Counted from the stretch's first letter, positions 25,126-34,585 are shown. The stretch is DNA of 64,000 bases from Ktedonobacter racemifer DSM 44963 (GCF_000178855.1 NZ_ADVG01000004.1:62001-126000), one strand, 5' to 3'. Notes: generated by a model not told the origin, from the sequence alone. Made by a program: numbers and translations.

Positions 25126-25393
25126 CTACTCATCCCCTACAACCAACAACAACATTGGCCTTACATGAGCCTCCAGAGCAAACTGATAAAACAATAAGTA
25201 GGGACGGGTAACCATGTTTCGTGCTTCATTGATGGTGAGATCCATCCCCAATTGTTGGGCGGGCATGGCTGCATGAGAACGACTTCTGGCTTCTAGCAAT
25301 GCGATAACATCTGGCTGTTGCTTCTTGATGACACTAAGAAGAAGTGGAAGGCGACCTTCGCCACCAGCCAAAATATTGTAGCTGAGGATTCGT
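25126..25393 (-). pseudogene. Endonuclease/exonuclease/phosphatase-family N-terminal remnant
   Basis: The minus strand reads LRILSYNILAGGEGRLPLLL, then KKQQPDVIALLEARSRSHAA and QQLGMDLTINEA, the N-terminus of an EEP-superfamily phosphohydrolase (the LSYNI strand and Glu in LLEA are catalytic landmarks). The initiator ATG next to AAGGAGG is one base out of frame with this segment, so a frameshift lies just after the start. The C-terminal two thirds are missing. A decayed gene. Confidence 0.6.
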
Positions 25394-25524
25394 AGTTCAT
25401 GAATACCTCCTTTTCTCTAGTGTATCACCTGCATCACGTACTCTGCTCTCACTTCTTCCATCCTGCTGAATGGGCAATGTCACACGTTTTATAGATTTGT
25501 GTGCCAAATCAAGCAGATGTTTCT

Positions 25525-25656
25525 TTACACAAAACTCGGAATGGCGTCATGTAAATATTGACGAAATTCCTCCTGTTCTGGCAGGGCAGGCGATGATGAC
25601 TCCTGAGTTGAAACCTCAGAAGCTGGTGTGGTAGGCTTTTTCTTGGATGCAGGCAT
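25525..25656 (-). CDS. 43-aa ORF MPASKKKPTT...AIPSFV
   Basis: Too short for usual calling, but AAAAGGAGA lies 5 bases before the ATG. The product starts MPASKKKPTTPASEVSTQES and ends EEFRQYLHDAIPSFV. A degenerate repeat of its 3' end occurs about 230 bp to the right (..EAMPSCV-stop near 25754), and its start resembles the ORF at 5979-6365. It might be a ribosomally made small peptide. Function unknown. Confidence 0.45.
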   Translation of the reverse strand: MPASKKKPTTPASEVSTQESSSPALPEQEEFRQYLHDAIPSFV

Positions 25657-25836
25657 AGTCTTCTCCTTTTGAGAAAATGAGTGATTTGTTCTAAAAGAAC
25701 ATCCTATGCCTGTAGTATCACCTCCACTACCCTTCTTTGAAAAGGCTTGCCCTTACACACAACTCGGCATGGCCTCCGTCTCTTTGAAAGAGACGCTCCT
25801 CCAGTTGGAGAGGCGCTCTGGTCGAGGTGGCAGGTG

Positions 25837-26280
25837 TTAAGGAGTGGAGATGGTAACCTTTTTCAGCTTGGCGATTGACAAATCAAGCTCTTTTGGCTTT
25901 GCTTCATCTGCGAATTGAACTGTGATGTATCCAGGGTGTGATGCCGATGGTAGCACAATGCCATTCCCCAAAAGAGGATGATTCACGATATCCCCAGGCA
26001 AGAACTCGCCTATCAGAGAGAGAATTGCCACCTTTAACCCATCGGTAGGCTCTTGAATACCATGCAGAGCCTGTCTTACATCTGTGCAATACGAAGAGGC
26101 TTGCGTGCGCAGGTCGGATGAGAGTGCCTCATCATGCTGTAACTTCTCTAGCCAAGTGCTTACACGCATGAGAACTTGCTCGGCATAGCTGAGGTCGCCC
26201 ATCATTCTTTTGCGTTTATCCACGCCCTTCTTCCTCGCCGTCGTATGCAGGCTTGCCACATGCGGTACACGTTTTGGCAT
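25837..26280 (-). CDS. Hypothetical 147-aa protein
   Basis: Basic N-terminus (MPKRVPHVASLHTTARKKGVDKRKR), a helical middle (YAEQVLMRVSTWLEKLQHDE) and a beta-rich C-terminal part (LPGDIVNHPLLGNGIVLPS, GYITVQFADEAKPKELDL) that resembles an SH3-like or CarD-like barrel (PGDIV..HPxxGxG). The gene starts 3 bp after the stop of the gene at 26284, so the two form an operon. Family not recognised. Confidence 0.55.
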   Translation of the reverse strand: MPKRVPHVASLHTTARKKGVDKRKRMMGDLSYAEQVLMRVSTWLEKLQHDEALSSDLRTQASSYCTDVRQALHGIQEPTDGLKVAILSLIGEFLPGDIVNHPLLGNGIVLPSASHPGYITVQFADEAKPKELDLSIAKLKKVTISTP

Positions 26281-26283
26281 GCT

Positions 26284-26817
26284 CTATTTCTCCTCTCTTT
26301 GTTGACCGCCTTCTAAAAGTTGAAGAAGCTTCCTCGCCTGCATATCTGCCTTCCTCGCCATCTCAGACAGGCAATTGTAGGTCTCCAGGTCGGCGATTCG
26401 ACCAGCTGAGTACTCACGCTGAATTTTTTGGCACACCTGACCTGTGAGGAGCGTCAAGAATAGGCCCTCATCAGAGGGTGAGGGGGTATATGGCTCCGCT
26501 TCGTTCTTCACCTGCTCTAGCACTGCAAGCAACTGCTCTCGTGTGACGTGACCGCCCTTGTTGCCGGTGGCCTCGTCAGTTCGATCAATCATCATCTGTA
26601 CCCACTTTGGCTTGTTCAAGCGATCTTGTACCGTACCGTCTACTGGCCGGATACTTGGGCCTACACTCCAATGGATGCCGGTCTGATCTCGTAGATAGTT
26701 GGCGAGTGGGCAAGTGCTGTTGGTGCAGCTCTCGCCGACGATCGCGCCGGGTTCCTGTTGTTCTGCCCACTCATGGACACGCGGCCAGGTCAATAACTGC
26801 TGTGTGTTAAATGTCAT
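26284..26817 (-). CDS. Hypothetical 177-aa protein
   Basis: Start 26817 (MTFNTQQLLTWPRVHEW) follows GAGGATGGAAG; a longer frame to 26841 is possible. Features include SCTNSTCPLANYLRDQTG, a Cys pair, and a helical C-terminus (LNCLSEMARK-like region, ARKLLQLLEGGQQREEK). No signal peptide or membrane helix. It is the first gene of a two-gene operon. The CPLANYL pattern recalls small proteins of uncertain function in actinomycetes. Confidence 0.55.
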   Translation of the reverse strand: MTFNTQQLLTWPRVHEWAEQQEPGAIVGESCTNSTCPLANYLRDQTGIHWSVGPSIRPVDGTVQDRLNKPKWVQMMIDRTDEATGNKGGHVTREQLLAVLEQVKNEAEPYTPSPSDEGLFLTLLTGQVCQKIQREYSAGRIADLETYNCLSEMARKADMQARKLLQLLEGGQQREEK

Positions 26818-26871
26818 TCTTCCATCCTCATCTGGTATCATGAAAGCAAGAGCCTTGCTCTTATCCGATCA

Positions 26872-26913
26872 CACCAGGGTGAGCCGATTTGACGAGAGAC
26901 GCTCGCCCTGGTG
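26872..26913. terminator. Hairpin upstream of the two-gene operon
   Basis: CACCAGGGTGAGC (26872-26884) and GCTCGCCCTGGTG (26901-26913) form a 13-bp stem with one mismatch and a 16-nt loop. It could end plus-strand transcription or act in the leader of the leftward operon. Confidence 0.4.
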
Positions 26914-26941
26914 CTTCTTACTTTAGTGCTTCAAGTATACT

Positions 26942-27064
26942 CTATTTCTGTCCTATGCGCTTTTTCATCTCTCTCCAAGCTCCAACGATGATACCGGTTC
27001 TCTCTCCGCTCTCCTGGATGACAAAAAGCTCGCGGTCCTTGACTTCATAGACACCAACGCGCCA
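26942..27064 (-). pseudogene. 3' remnant of an unknown gene
   Basis: An open minus-strand frame of about 40 codons, WRVGVYEVKDRELFVIQE, then RTGIIVGAWREMKKRIGQK and stop, looks protein-like. No start or upstream continuation is found; a stop lies just before it. Probably the tail of a lost gene. The rest of 26914-27287 shows nothing else. Confidence 0.3.
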
Positions 27065-27287
27065 TGCACGACGAGAGAACAGGCCAGGTCAAGGCCTTGA
27101 TCACACGAGTTGGGAAAGCTGGCAGCACCGCACTACTCCTGGCTGTCCCAGGTGGGGAAACAGTAACCCCTGTCACGACATATGGTACAATTGCCGTATG
27201 GCATTAGAAGGAATTGGATCGCTCCTGTGAGAGTTGGTTTCACGAGCATCAATTGTCGAGAGATGTCAGCACAGGAGCAGAATTAAG

Positions 27288-27602
27288 ATGAGAATTTACG
27301 TTGGGGGCCTCCCCTATCAGTCAACCGAGCAAGATCTGATCCAGCTTTTTGAGCAGATCGGCCAGGTTACCTCCGCCACAGTCATCACCGATCGTGAGAC
27401 CGGGCGCAGCAAAGGCTTTGGCTTTGTTGAGATGAGCAGCGATGACGAGACCCGCGCGGCTATTGAGCAGCTGAACGGCTCAACCCTGGGCGACCGCACT
27501 ATTACGGTCAACGAGGCGCGCGAGCGTCGCGCTCCCGGTGGTGGTGGCTACCAGAGCCGCGGTCGCAGCTCAAATGGTGGTGGTTATCGCGACCGCTACT
27601 AG
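27288..27602 (+). CDS. RRM-domain RNA-binding protein with Gly-rich tail
   Basis: Small RNA-binding protein of 104 residues; start 27288 follows CAGGAG. RNP2 IYVGGL and RNP1 KGFGFVEM are intact, followed by a Gly/Arg/Ser-rich tail (RAPGGGGYQSRGRSSNGGGY). This is the classical cyanobacterial-type Rbp layout. The core is closely related to the protein at 11262, which has no Gly tail and sits under a Zur-type box. A strong terminator follows. Confidence 0.9.
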   Translation: MRIYVGGLPYQSTEQDLIQLFEQIGQVTSATVITDRETGRSKGFGFVEMSSDDETRAAIEQLNGSTLGDRTITVNEARERRAPGGGGYQSRGRSSNGGGYRDRY

Positions 27603-27616
27603 TCTCTTCTAGCGAG

Positions 27617-27674
27617 AAAAGAAGCGAAGAGCATCCTCCCCCGTCGGGGGGAAGATGCTCTTCGCTTCTTTTTG
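27617..27674 (+). terminator. Strong intrinsic terminator
   Basis: A long stem (GAAGCGAAGAGCATC paired with GATGCTCTTCGCTTC, plus C-rich/G-rich inner arms) is flanked by AAAA and TTTTT, so it can work in both directions. It begins 15 bp after the RRM stop codon. Confidence 0.9.
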
Positions 27675-27905
27675 GCGGAAAGGGATTCTTCACAAGAAGC
27701 TTGCTCCTAGCTATTGGTGAACAGACCACTAATGCCTGAAAGGCCTGTCGAGACGTCGATAAAAGGAGCACAGTGCCCGGCATTGGACAGACCCAGCGCC
27801 AGGCTCGATCATCTTCCGCGCCTGCATCTCCTAAAATAAGCAAATCCAATTCCTTGTCCGGCCCAATCACACTCGCCCAGCCTAGTCCTACAGTTGTAGA
27901 TGACT

Positions 27906-28143
27906 CCGTCTCTTTCGCCCCCTTCCGAGAGGATGATCTGGCTTTTGCCTATCTCCTCTGCTTGTGTCTTGCCAGGTGCCCAGTGATCTGCTTGCAATAG
28001 CCCAGGCCGCGGAAATGCGAGCCACTGTGGATGAACTTCCATCACGTGAAATTTGTCTGGCATCCGCCAACCTTTTGCCCTGTTCGCTCGTTTAAGGGAC
28101 GAACACAAACACACCAGAGAGGCGCCAGAAAGAAAGGATAGGT
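27906..28143. other. Left-end region of the IS701-bounded unit
   Basis: No gene. A short stretch near 27920 (GAGAGGATGATCT) resembles GAGACGGATGATCT at 32738, ahead of the transposase, hinting at a relic of a second IS left end; the match is too short to be sure. Confidence 0.3.
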
Positions 28144-28707
28144 ATGCAGAGGTTGAGCGATGAGCAACTCCTTGATGAGGTGATAGCAGGAGAAATGGCT
28201 GCCCTGGCTACCCTTGTCGAGCGCTATCAACACGTGCTCACCGGTTACCTCGATCGGCTGATGGGGGCTGATTGAGCGCTTGCTCAAGATCTGGCCCAGG
28301 AAACCTTCTTGCGCGTGCTTCGCCAACATGCGACGCGTGGCAATCGCCCGTTCAAATCCTGGCTGTATGCCATCGCGACCAATCTGGCCCGCGATCATTT
28401 CAAATCGAGCGCGACACGCCTTTCAACGCCGTTAGCGTCTGAGCATGAGGTCTGGATACTCGATGAGGTTCCTGGGCCAGAGGAATATGCCTTGCGCGGG
28501 GAGCAGCGATCCGCTCTTGTCGATGCCTTAAACCTGCTGGGTATGGAATACCGGACGACGCTCTGGTTGCGTTTTTACTGCGATTTGAGTCTGCAAGGGA
28601 TCGCTGACACGCTCGGTATTCCCCTGGGAACGGTCAAATGGCGACTCTCTACGGGTTTGCGGCGCTTACGGAGTCTTCTCGCATCGTCAGCGGATACCTA
28701 TTGCTAA
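28144..28707 (+). pseudogene. ECF sigma factor interrupted by one in-frame TGA
   Basis: A single frame from ATG 28144 reads MQRLSDEQLLDEVIAGEM, ATLVERYQHVLTGYLDRLMG, then TGA (28273-28275), then ALAQDLAQETFLRVLRQ (region 2), SWLYAIATNLARDHF, and LQGIADTLGIPLGTVKWRL (region 4). Apart from the stop the gene is complete, about 188 codons. Arg (CGA) is a plausible original residue at the stop. A product from the downstream TTG at 28309 would lack most of region 2. It precedes the membrane and ABC genes and probably controlled them. Confidence 0.75.
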
Positions 28708-28719
28708 AGGAGGAGATCT

Positions 28720-29553
28720 GTGGAGACAAACGATCGTGATGATCTGAGGGAAGCGCTGCGGGAACTGGATGCGACTCCGGCTGAAATCGCTGCCTGGACA
28801 CCCCTTGTGCGACGGCTGGCAGAGTGGCCTGAGGGGCACATCACTCCTGCTGACCAGGGGGACCTGTTGTCCGTCCTCGAACAGGCGATACCGCTGCATT
28901 CAGCCGTGCGCCAGGCGCTTCGTGAGCAAAAGCCTCGTCGCGTCACCGGGTTGCTGGCAACAGCCCGCGCGCAGGTGAGCCTCTTTGGCCTGGGCTTCTG
29001 GCTAGTGAGCGCGCTTGTCACCCTGTTGGGCGCGGCGGTGGTGTTGGGCAGGGTGCTTCCTGATCAAGAACTGGTGCTGCGTGTCAGTGGGCCGTGCCTT
29101 TCCTACCTGGGAACCCTCGTCGCCTTTCGTGGGAGAGGAACGCGGGTGTTGGAACTGGAACTGGTCTGCTTGCCCTCTCCACTGCAACTGGCCATAGCCC
29201 GGCTGGTGATTGTGCTGGGCTATGATGTGGGCCTGGGCCTTGCGCTGAGTCTGGCGCTTTGGGCCGGCGGCGCCGGGCAGGTGCTGACGCTGACGCTCAC
29301 CTTTCTCATACCCCTGCTCCTGGTCGCGGGACTGACCCTGCTGCTTTCGCTCCGCCTCTCGGTCCAGGCCGCAGCCTCCCTGGCCTATGGAAGCTGGCTC
29401 GCCTTTCTGGCCATCAGCACTCTCTCCAACCTCCAGGCGCATCTGCTCTCACTTTCGCTTGTGATGCTGCCGGGCTGCATCGGCTTGGCACTGCTCGTTA
29501 TTGCGCTTCTACGCATCCACGCCAGCATGCACCGCCTGCTCCCGCATCTCTAA
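28720..29553 (+). CDS. Membrane protein, possible anti-sigma or ABC accessory factor
   Basis: Product of 277 residues with a GTG start after AAGGAGGAG, 12 bp after the sigma factor gene. About 85 N-terminal cytosolic residues (LREALRELDATPAEI to LREQKPRRVTG) precede six or so hydrophobic helices (LVSALVTLLGAAVVLG onward). Gene order sigma factor - membrane protein suggests an anti-sigma factor, though no HxxxCxxC zinc motif is present. It is the second gene of the cargo operon. Confidence 0.6.
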   Translation: METNDRDDLREALRELDATPAEIAAWTPLVRRLAEWPEGHITPADQGDLLSVLEQAIPLHSAVRQALREQKPRRVTGLLATARAQVSLFGLGFWLVSALVTLLGAAVVLGRVLPDQELVLRVSGPCLSYLGTLVAFRGRGTRVLELELVCLPSPLQLAIARLVIVLGYDVGLGLALSLALWAGGAGQVLTLTLTFLIPLLLVAGLTLLLSLRLSVQAAASLAYGSWLAFLAISTLSNLQAHLLSLSLVMLPGCIGLALLVIALLRIHASMHRLLPHL

Positions 29554-29642
29554 GGGTTGCGAACCTTTTTAGGGGCTGACTCGTAAGAGGGCATGTGCAA
29601 CACATCGCACCTGTAAACTCTCACATACAAAAGGAGATTACC

Positions 29643-30605
29643 ATGAGTATTACTGCGCTGACCGGTACTGGCCAGCAAACCCGATCTCTCAACAAGAACC
29701 CTCGCCTGTTTCTGAACGTGATGATCTGGGAGTTTCGCCGCTTCTGCGCCAACCAGCTCTTCTGGTTTCAGGCCCTCGGCCTCATCGGCTTCTTGCTCCT
29801 CATCACGTGGGCACTGCACGCACCAGAGCATTTTAGTACAGGCGTAATTCACGGGGGGAGTAGCGAATCGCTCAGCGGCTTCGTTGCCGGAACCAGCGCG
29901 GGAGGGCTTCTTCGTACCCTGCCGACCGTTCTGATCGTGCTGGTTCTCCTTCTGCCCTTTGTCACAGCTGATGGCGTAACACGAGATCTGCAACGGCGCA
30001 CCCACGAACTGCTGATGACGACCGCGCTGCCGACCTGGGCCTATGTCTGGGGACGCTACCTGGCGGGCCTGGTGATGAGCCTGGGACTGGCGCTGCTCTT
30101 GCTGGCCTCCATTCTTGGGATGGGGGGGCTTTTGCATCTGACCGTCGCCGATTACCCATTGCCCCAGATCGGCACCGTGCTGCTCCTCTGGGTTGGCATG
30201 GTCTTACCGGCGACGATCCTAGTCAGCAGCTTCGGCTTCGCCTTGAGCACGTTGTTCCCGCGTCTCTCCACACTGGTCAAGGTTGTGATCCTGGTGGCGT
30301 GGATCGTGGGGGCGCTGGTGATCCCCCTCGGGCTAGGCGACAATACCACTCCTCCTGCCTGGTACGTCAATTGGGACCCGACGAGCGGGATAACTGCGCA
30401 TGGGCTCCTTCCTTCGTACTTCATTAACCTTGACCCTACGATCACGAGCGAGGCACAGCTTCAGCAGTTTCTTCTCTCCATTGAGAACAAAATGCCCGAT
30501 CTCGCGGGCTGGTTCGTGCCACACCTGTTGCTGGCCGGGTTCAGCCTGGTGCTGGTGCTGGTTGTGGCCCTCGCCTTCAAGCGGTTCCGCGATGTGCTCA
30601 GCTAA
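29643..30605 (+). CDS. ABC-2 type export permease
   Basis: Membrane protein of 320 residues; start 29643 (MSITALTGTGQQ) follows AAGGAGAT. Six hydrophobic segments with the ABC-2 layout: a first helix near ALGLIGFLLLITWAL, then a long external loop, then LPTVLIVLVLLLPFVTADGV and the cytoplasmic stretch RDLQRRTHELLMTTALP, which is the typical coupling region. It works with the ATPase encoded next. Substrate unknown. Confidence 0.85.
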   Translation: MSITALTGTGQQTRSLNKNPRLFLNVMIWEFRRFCANQLFWFQALGLIGFLLLITWALHAPEHFSTGVIHGGSSESLSGFVAGTSAGGLLRTLPTVLIVLVLLLPFVTADGVTRDLQRRTHELLMTTALPTWAYVWGRYLAGLVMSLGLALLLLASILGMGGLLHLTVADYPLPQIGTVLLLWVGMVLPATILVSSFGFALSTLFPRLSTLVKVVILVAWIVGALVIPLGLGDNTTPPAWYVNWDPTSGITAHGLLPSYFINLDPTITSEAQLQQFLLSIENKMPDLAGWFVPHLLLAGFSLVLVLVVALAFKRFRDVLS

Positions 30606-30647
30606 GGGCTTCGAGCGCGAGGGCGCAAAAAGAAAGAGGGAACAAAG

Positions 30648-31523
30648 ATGGAATTGACGATTGACCACCTGAGCAAGCGCTATGGGCAGAACTGGGTTCT
30701 ACGTGACCTGTCGCTGCGAGGTGCCCCGGGCATGCTGGGGCTGGTTGGACCCAACGGTGCTGGCAAGACGAGCTTGATGCGCATGATCGCGACCCTGCTG
30801 GAGCCGACCGAGGGGACCATCCGCTGGAACGGACAGGACATCCGCACCCATGGCCAGGCGCTCCGGCAGGTGTTGGGCTATCTGCCCCAGGAGTTTGGCG
30901 TCTATCCAGAGTTCACGGGACGCCAGTTCCTGCGCTATCTGGCTGCGATGAAAGGGCTGCCTAGATCCATTGCCAATAAGCGCGTTGATGAAGTGATCGA
31001 GGTCGTCAATCTGGAGCAGATGGCTGACCGCAAGCTGCCCACTTATTCCGGCGGCATGAAGCAGCGCATCGGCATCGCGCAGGCCCTGCTCAACGATCCC
31101 GAACTCTTGATTGTCGATGAGCCGACCGCAGGACTCGATCCCGCCGAGCGCGTGCGGTTTCGCACGCTGCTCGCCAGCCTGACCCGCAACCGCATCATTC
31201 TGCTGAGTACGCATATCATCAGCGATGTGGAGGCCGTGGCCAACCGCTTGATGATTTTGCAGGAGGGGCGCGTGCTTGTTGATACGACGCCGGAGGCGCT
31301 GCTGGTACGCACCGCAGGTTCGGTCTGGAGTGTGACCACCGATCAGGCTACCGCCTTGCAGTTGCAGGCGACCTATCAAGTCAGTACGATGGTCAACCAG
31401 ATGAACGGCATCACGTTGCGCATCGTCAGCGCAACGCGCCCGCACGAGTCCGCCGTCGCCAGTGACCCCAGCCTGGAAGAAGGCTATCTGCTTGCTGTGG
31501 GCAGGCAAGAAGCTCGTCTCTAA
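30648..31523 (+). CDS. ABC transporter ATP-binding protein (export, CcmA-like)
   Basis: ATPase of 291 residues. Walker A GPNGAGKTS, Q-loop YLPQEFGVYPEF, signature YSGGMKQR, Walker B LLIVDEP with D-loop AGLDP, and the switch His in LLSTHIISD. The 70-residue C-terminal region (RTAGSVWSVTTDQATALQLQ onward) is usual for exporters of the drug or bacitracin resistance type. It lies 42 bp after the permease gene and 23 bp before the third transporter gene. Confidence 0.92.
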   Translation: MELTIDHLSKRYGQNWVLRDLSLRGAPGMLGLVGPNGAGKTSLMRMIATLLEPTEGTIRWNGQDIRTHGQALRQVLGYLPQEFGVYPEFTGRQFLRYLAAMKGLPRSIANKRVDEVIEVVNLEQMADRKLPTYSGGMKQRIGIAQALLNDPELLIVDEPTAGLDPAERVRFRTLLASLTRNRIILLSTHIISDVEAVANRLMILQEGRVLVDTTPEALLVRTAGSVWSVTTDQATALQLQATYQVSTMVNQMNGITLRIVSATRPHESAVASDPSLEEGYLLAVGRQEARL

Positions 31524-31546
31524 CAGGAGCCACACTGGGAGGAACC

Positions 31547-32640
31547 ATGATGGAACCAAAGAGAACCGAGCGCGAAGCTGTCGCGCACGTGCTGCGCGCG
31601 CAGTGGGCCATCTTCCGTAAAAAACGCGGCATGGTGGTCGGCGTGGTGGTCGCGGCACTGCTCATCGGGCTGATCGGGCTGCCCTACGTGGTAGCCGGCA
31701 ACACCCCTGTGTCCGTGGATTGCGGTGGTAACACGGTCTGCTCCTCTCCCACTGTTCCCTCCGAGGGAGCGGTGGGGCCAGATGGCGAAGCAGTGGAGGA
31801 CAAGTTCTTCTTTGTCTACCAACCGCTGGTCGGCAACGGCAGCATCACCGCCCGTCTAACCTCCATGACCGGAGAATTCGCCTACCTTCCGCCAAACGCC
31901 ACCCCCAATGCCTCTGCCTCTAGCATCGTTCTGGTCCCCGGTGTCCAGCCATGGGCGAAGGCCGGGGTCATCATCAAGGAGAGCACCACACAGGGATCAC
32001 CCTACGCGGCGATGATGCTCACTGGCAGCCACGGGGTGCGGATGCAGGACAACTTCACCCAGGACATTGCTGGCATCCCGGGCCTCGTCTCCGCGACATC
32101 CCCGCGCTGGCTGCGGCTGACGCGCTTGGGTGACACGCTCACCGGCGACGAGTCGACCGATGGCACGCGGTGGACCAGGGTCGGCACGGCTCACTTGGCC
32201 GGGCTGTTGGTCACAGTGCAAATCGGACTCTTCGTCACCTCCCCGTGCGTCCTGACGGGAGAGAAGAATGGAGGTAGCTGTCGCTTCGCCCAGGCCACCG
32301 CCGTCTTCGACCACGTCAGTCTGCAAGGCGGAGTGCCCCGAGGCGCGTGGAGCCGCGACGATGTCGGAGTCACCATCGATCCCAATGGGAAGCCCCACCA
32401 CCCAGGCTCGCTCGTCGAGTTCGCTGGCACGTTTACCGTGACTGGCAACGGCGACATTACGTCACTTGGAACCACTGGCGCAGCCGAAGATGGCTGACCC
32501 GTCGAGCGCACCTTGATCGGCCCAGTCACCAGGCCGATCAAGGTAATCATTGTGGCGGTGCTATTTATCACTGTTGAAGACCCGGCTAGTCGCATCCGCA
32601 TCCCCCAGCCTGGGAGATACCTCTCTGCGGGTTCCGGGCA
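31547..32640 (+). pseudogene. Large ABC permease subunit truncated by in-frame TGA
   Basis: 316 codons are open to a TGA at 32495-32497. One N-terminal helix (GMVVGVVVAALLIGLIGLPY) is followed by a large external domain with a lectin-like (DUF1349-type) segment (RWLRLTRLGDTLTGDESTDG). After the TGA the same frame continues PVERTLIGPVTRPIKVIIVAVLFITVED, which matches the second helix of such permeases (..LFITAEYRRG..). The rest of the membrane domain is lost before the transposase gene at 32832. As it stands the product would have only one membrane helix. Confidence 0.6.
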
Positions 32641-32831
32641 GGCCGGATGTTCGGGTCTGGCAGAAAGGGATGCCCATCGCCATTCAGCTCGGCGGCCTGA
32701 TCAGCCGAACTCCGCCGGGGGTGCATTGCGTCCTCCCGGAGACGGATGATCTCTTGCCCCTCTTCACTTCTCAGGCAATCTGCAAGCATTTTTTTCGCTA
32801 AAAAGGCACAAGAACAACAAAGGAGGCTGCT
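32641..32831. other. Region between the ABC remnant and the transposase
   Basis: No convincing gene. It should contain the left end of the IS701 element, but the 20-bp terminal repeat found at 34229 is not present here. Confidence 0.35.
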
Positions 32832-34246
32832 ATGAATTTCCCCCCCAAAGCTCGCCCCTCTTCTCTCCTTGAAGAGATATGGACGACGGCGTTCAACCAC
32901 TTGAGCCAACAGATCAGGCAATATTTCGTCCGACCAGAAGCTCATCAGCGAGCGCTGGCCTACCTCCAGGGATTGATGGGTGATGCCTCGCGAAAAAACA
33001 CATGGCAAGTAGCGGAAGAGATGGGAGAGGCCGCGCCGTATGCGATCCAACACGTGTTGGATCGGGCGAAGTGGGATTGCGACGGGGTAAGAGATGAATT
33101 GCATGCCTATGTTCGGGAAGCGCTCTCCTCTCCAGGTGCTGTCTTGGTAATTGATGAGACGGGCTTTCTCAAAAAAGGATGGAAATCGGTGGGAGTCCAA
33201 CGACAGTACAGTGGTACGGCTGGTCGGATTGAAAATTGTCAGATCGGCGTGTTTCTTTCTTACGCTAGTTCGCGTGGGCACACCTTGGTGGATCGCGAAT
33301 TGTATCTGCCGAAAAGCTGGACAGACAACCGGGAGCGCCGCCGCGAAGCTCATGTGCCAGAAGAGGTAACCTTTGCGACGAAACCGGAATTGGCAGCGCA
33401 AATGCTCTGGCGCACTTTGGATGCTGGTCTCCCTGCCGCCTGGGTAACTGGTGATACCGTGTACGGAAGCTCACAGTCGCTGCGGGCTGGTCTGGAGACC
33501 CGCAAGCAGGCGTATGCGTTGGCTGTGGCCTGCAAAGAGCGCGTGGAGGTGCAAGGAACTCGCAGGCGAGTGGATCAGGTAGCACGTGGTCTGGCGAGGG
33601 AGGACTGGCGAGAGCTGAGTGCAGGCACGGGGAGCAAAGGACCACGCCTCTTCGCATGGGCGCGCATCGAACTCGTGGCACCAACTATCAGTGGATGGCA
33701 ACGTTGGCTGTTGGTGCGGCGAAGCCTGGACGAGGGAACCAAACCGGCAGAGATGGCCTACGTGCTGGTCTTTGCCCCCACTGGCACCTCTTTGGAGGAG
33801 ATGGTGGAGGCTTTCGGCGCGCGCTGGACGGTGGAGCAGTGTTTTGAGGAAGGGAAAGGAGAAGTGGGCTTGGATGAGTATGAAGTCCGTTCCTGGCACG
33901 GTTGGTACCGGCACGTCACGCTTTCAATGCTTGCTCTGGCCTTTTTAACGGTCTTGCAAGCCCATGATGAAGAAGACGCACTCAAAAAAAGTCTGAACAG
34001 ACGCCTCAGACGCCAGAGCCAGAAGCAAACGACTCTGTTCAAGCCTATGTGTCTTCTGATCTTCCAGTAATGGTTTCCCTCAGTGTTGCCGAAATCCGGC
34101 GGCTTTTCTTTCGTCTTGTAGGCACACAGTCTTTCCCTTTTGCCTACCACCTGGCCTGGTCATTTTGGCGACGTGCCCATCAGGCCCTCGCTCGGCTCTG
34201 TCACTACAAGCGCCGAAGTGCCATCTCCAGTCATCTACAACTGTAG
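32832..34246 (+). pseudogene. IS701-family transposase with a late frameshift
   Basis: A 412-codon frame (to 34070) covers the DDE transposase: VLVIDETGFLKKG holds the first Asp, AAWVTGDTVYG the second and WTVEQCFEEGKGEVGLDEYE the Glu region, with HVTLSMLALAFL following. GGAGG precedes the start. The C-terminal part continues in another frame (34049-34246: LSVAEIRRLFFRL, then AWSFWRRAHQALARLCHYKRR) and stops inside the right terminal repeat. A frameshift near 34050 therefore truncates the protein by about 60 residues. The catalytic core is intact. Confidence 0.8.
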
Positions 34247-34252
34247 GACTAG

Positions 34253-34585
34253 AATCTCGCAGAGCTGACTCCCCTCTTCAATTACTACATGCCCTTGCAC
34301 ATACAGATAACAGTGCGGTACATGAAATTGCCGCTTGAAAGCCTCAACGGCGACCACAATCACGCCGGCAGCAAGGGGCACGCACTTGCTCGTTTCTTCT
34401 CACCACCATAGCCATATCACGCGCAAATATTCCTCTACACGTGAAAGCATTCACCCCGCTCCTCATCTACTTTCACCGCTCTATTCTCTCCCTCTCGCAT
34501 TTTCATCCACACGAAAATACCAAGCTCCAAGAGGACGCGTTAGCTCTCGTCCTCTTGGAACTCGGAAAGCCGAAGCGTTGATGGC
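34253..34585. other. Intergenic region, nothing recognised
   Basis: About 330 bp between the IS701-bounded unit and the VIT gene. No supported gene, repeat or RNA. Confidence 0.4.

Larger units (their letters stand above)
27886..34248. mobile_element. 6.36-kb IS701-bounded unit carrying sigma factor and ABC genes
   Basis: Perfect 20-bp inverted repeats TCCTACAGTTGTAGATGACT lie at 27886-27905 and 34229-34248. Each is flanked by CTAG in direct orientation (27882-27885 and 34249-34252). IS701-family elements are known to duplicate a 4-bp YTAR target, so CTAG fits a target duplication. The right end lies at the transposase stop; the left end is 5 kb away with an ECF sigma factor and ABC operon between. 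The pattern indicates a transposed unit with cargo, or ends left by two IS copies. Confidence 0.65.

Noticed and set aside
28144..32640. UGA recoded as an amino acid in this organism
   Set aside because: Many genes here end normally with TGA and intact genes do not use internal TGA, so point mutation or error is simpler.
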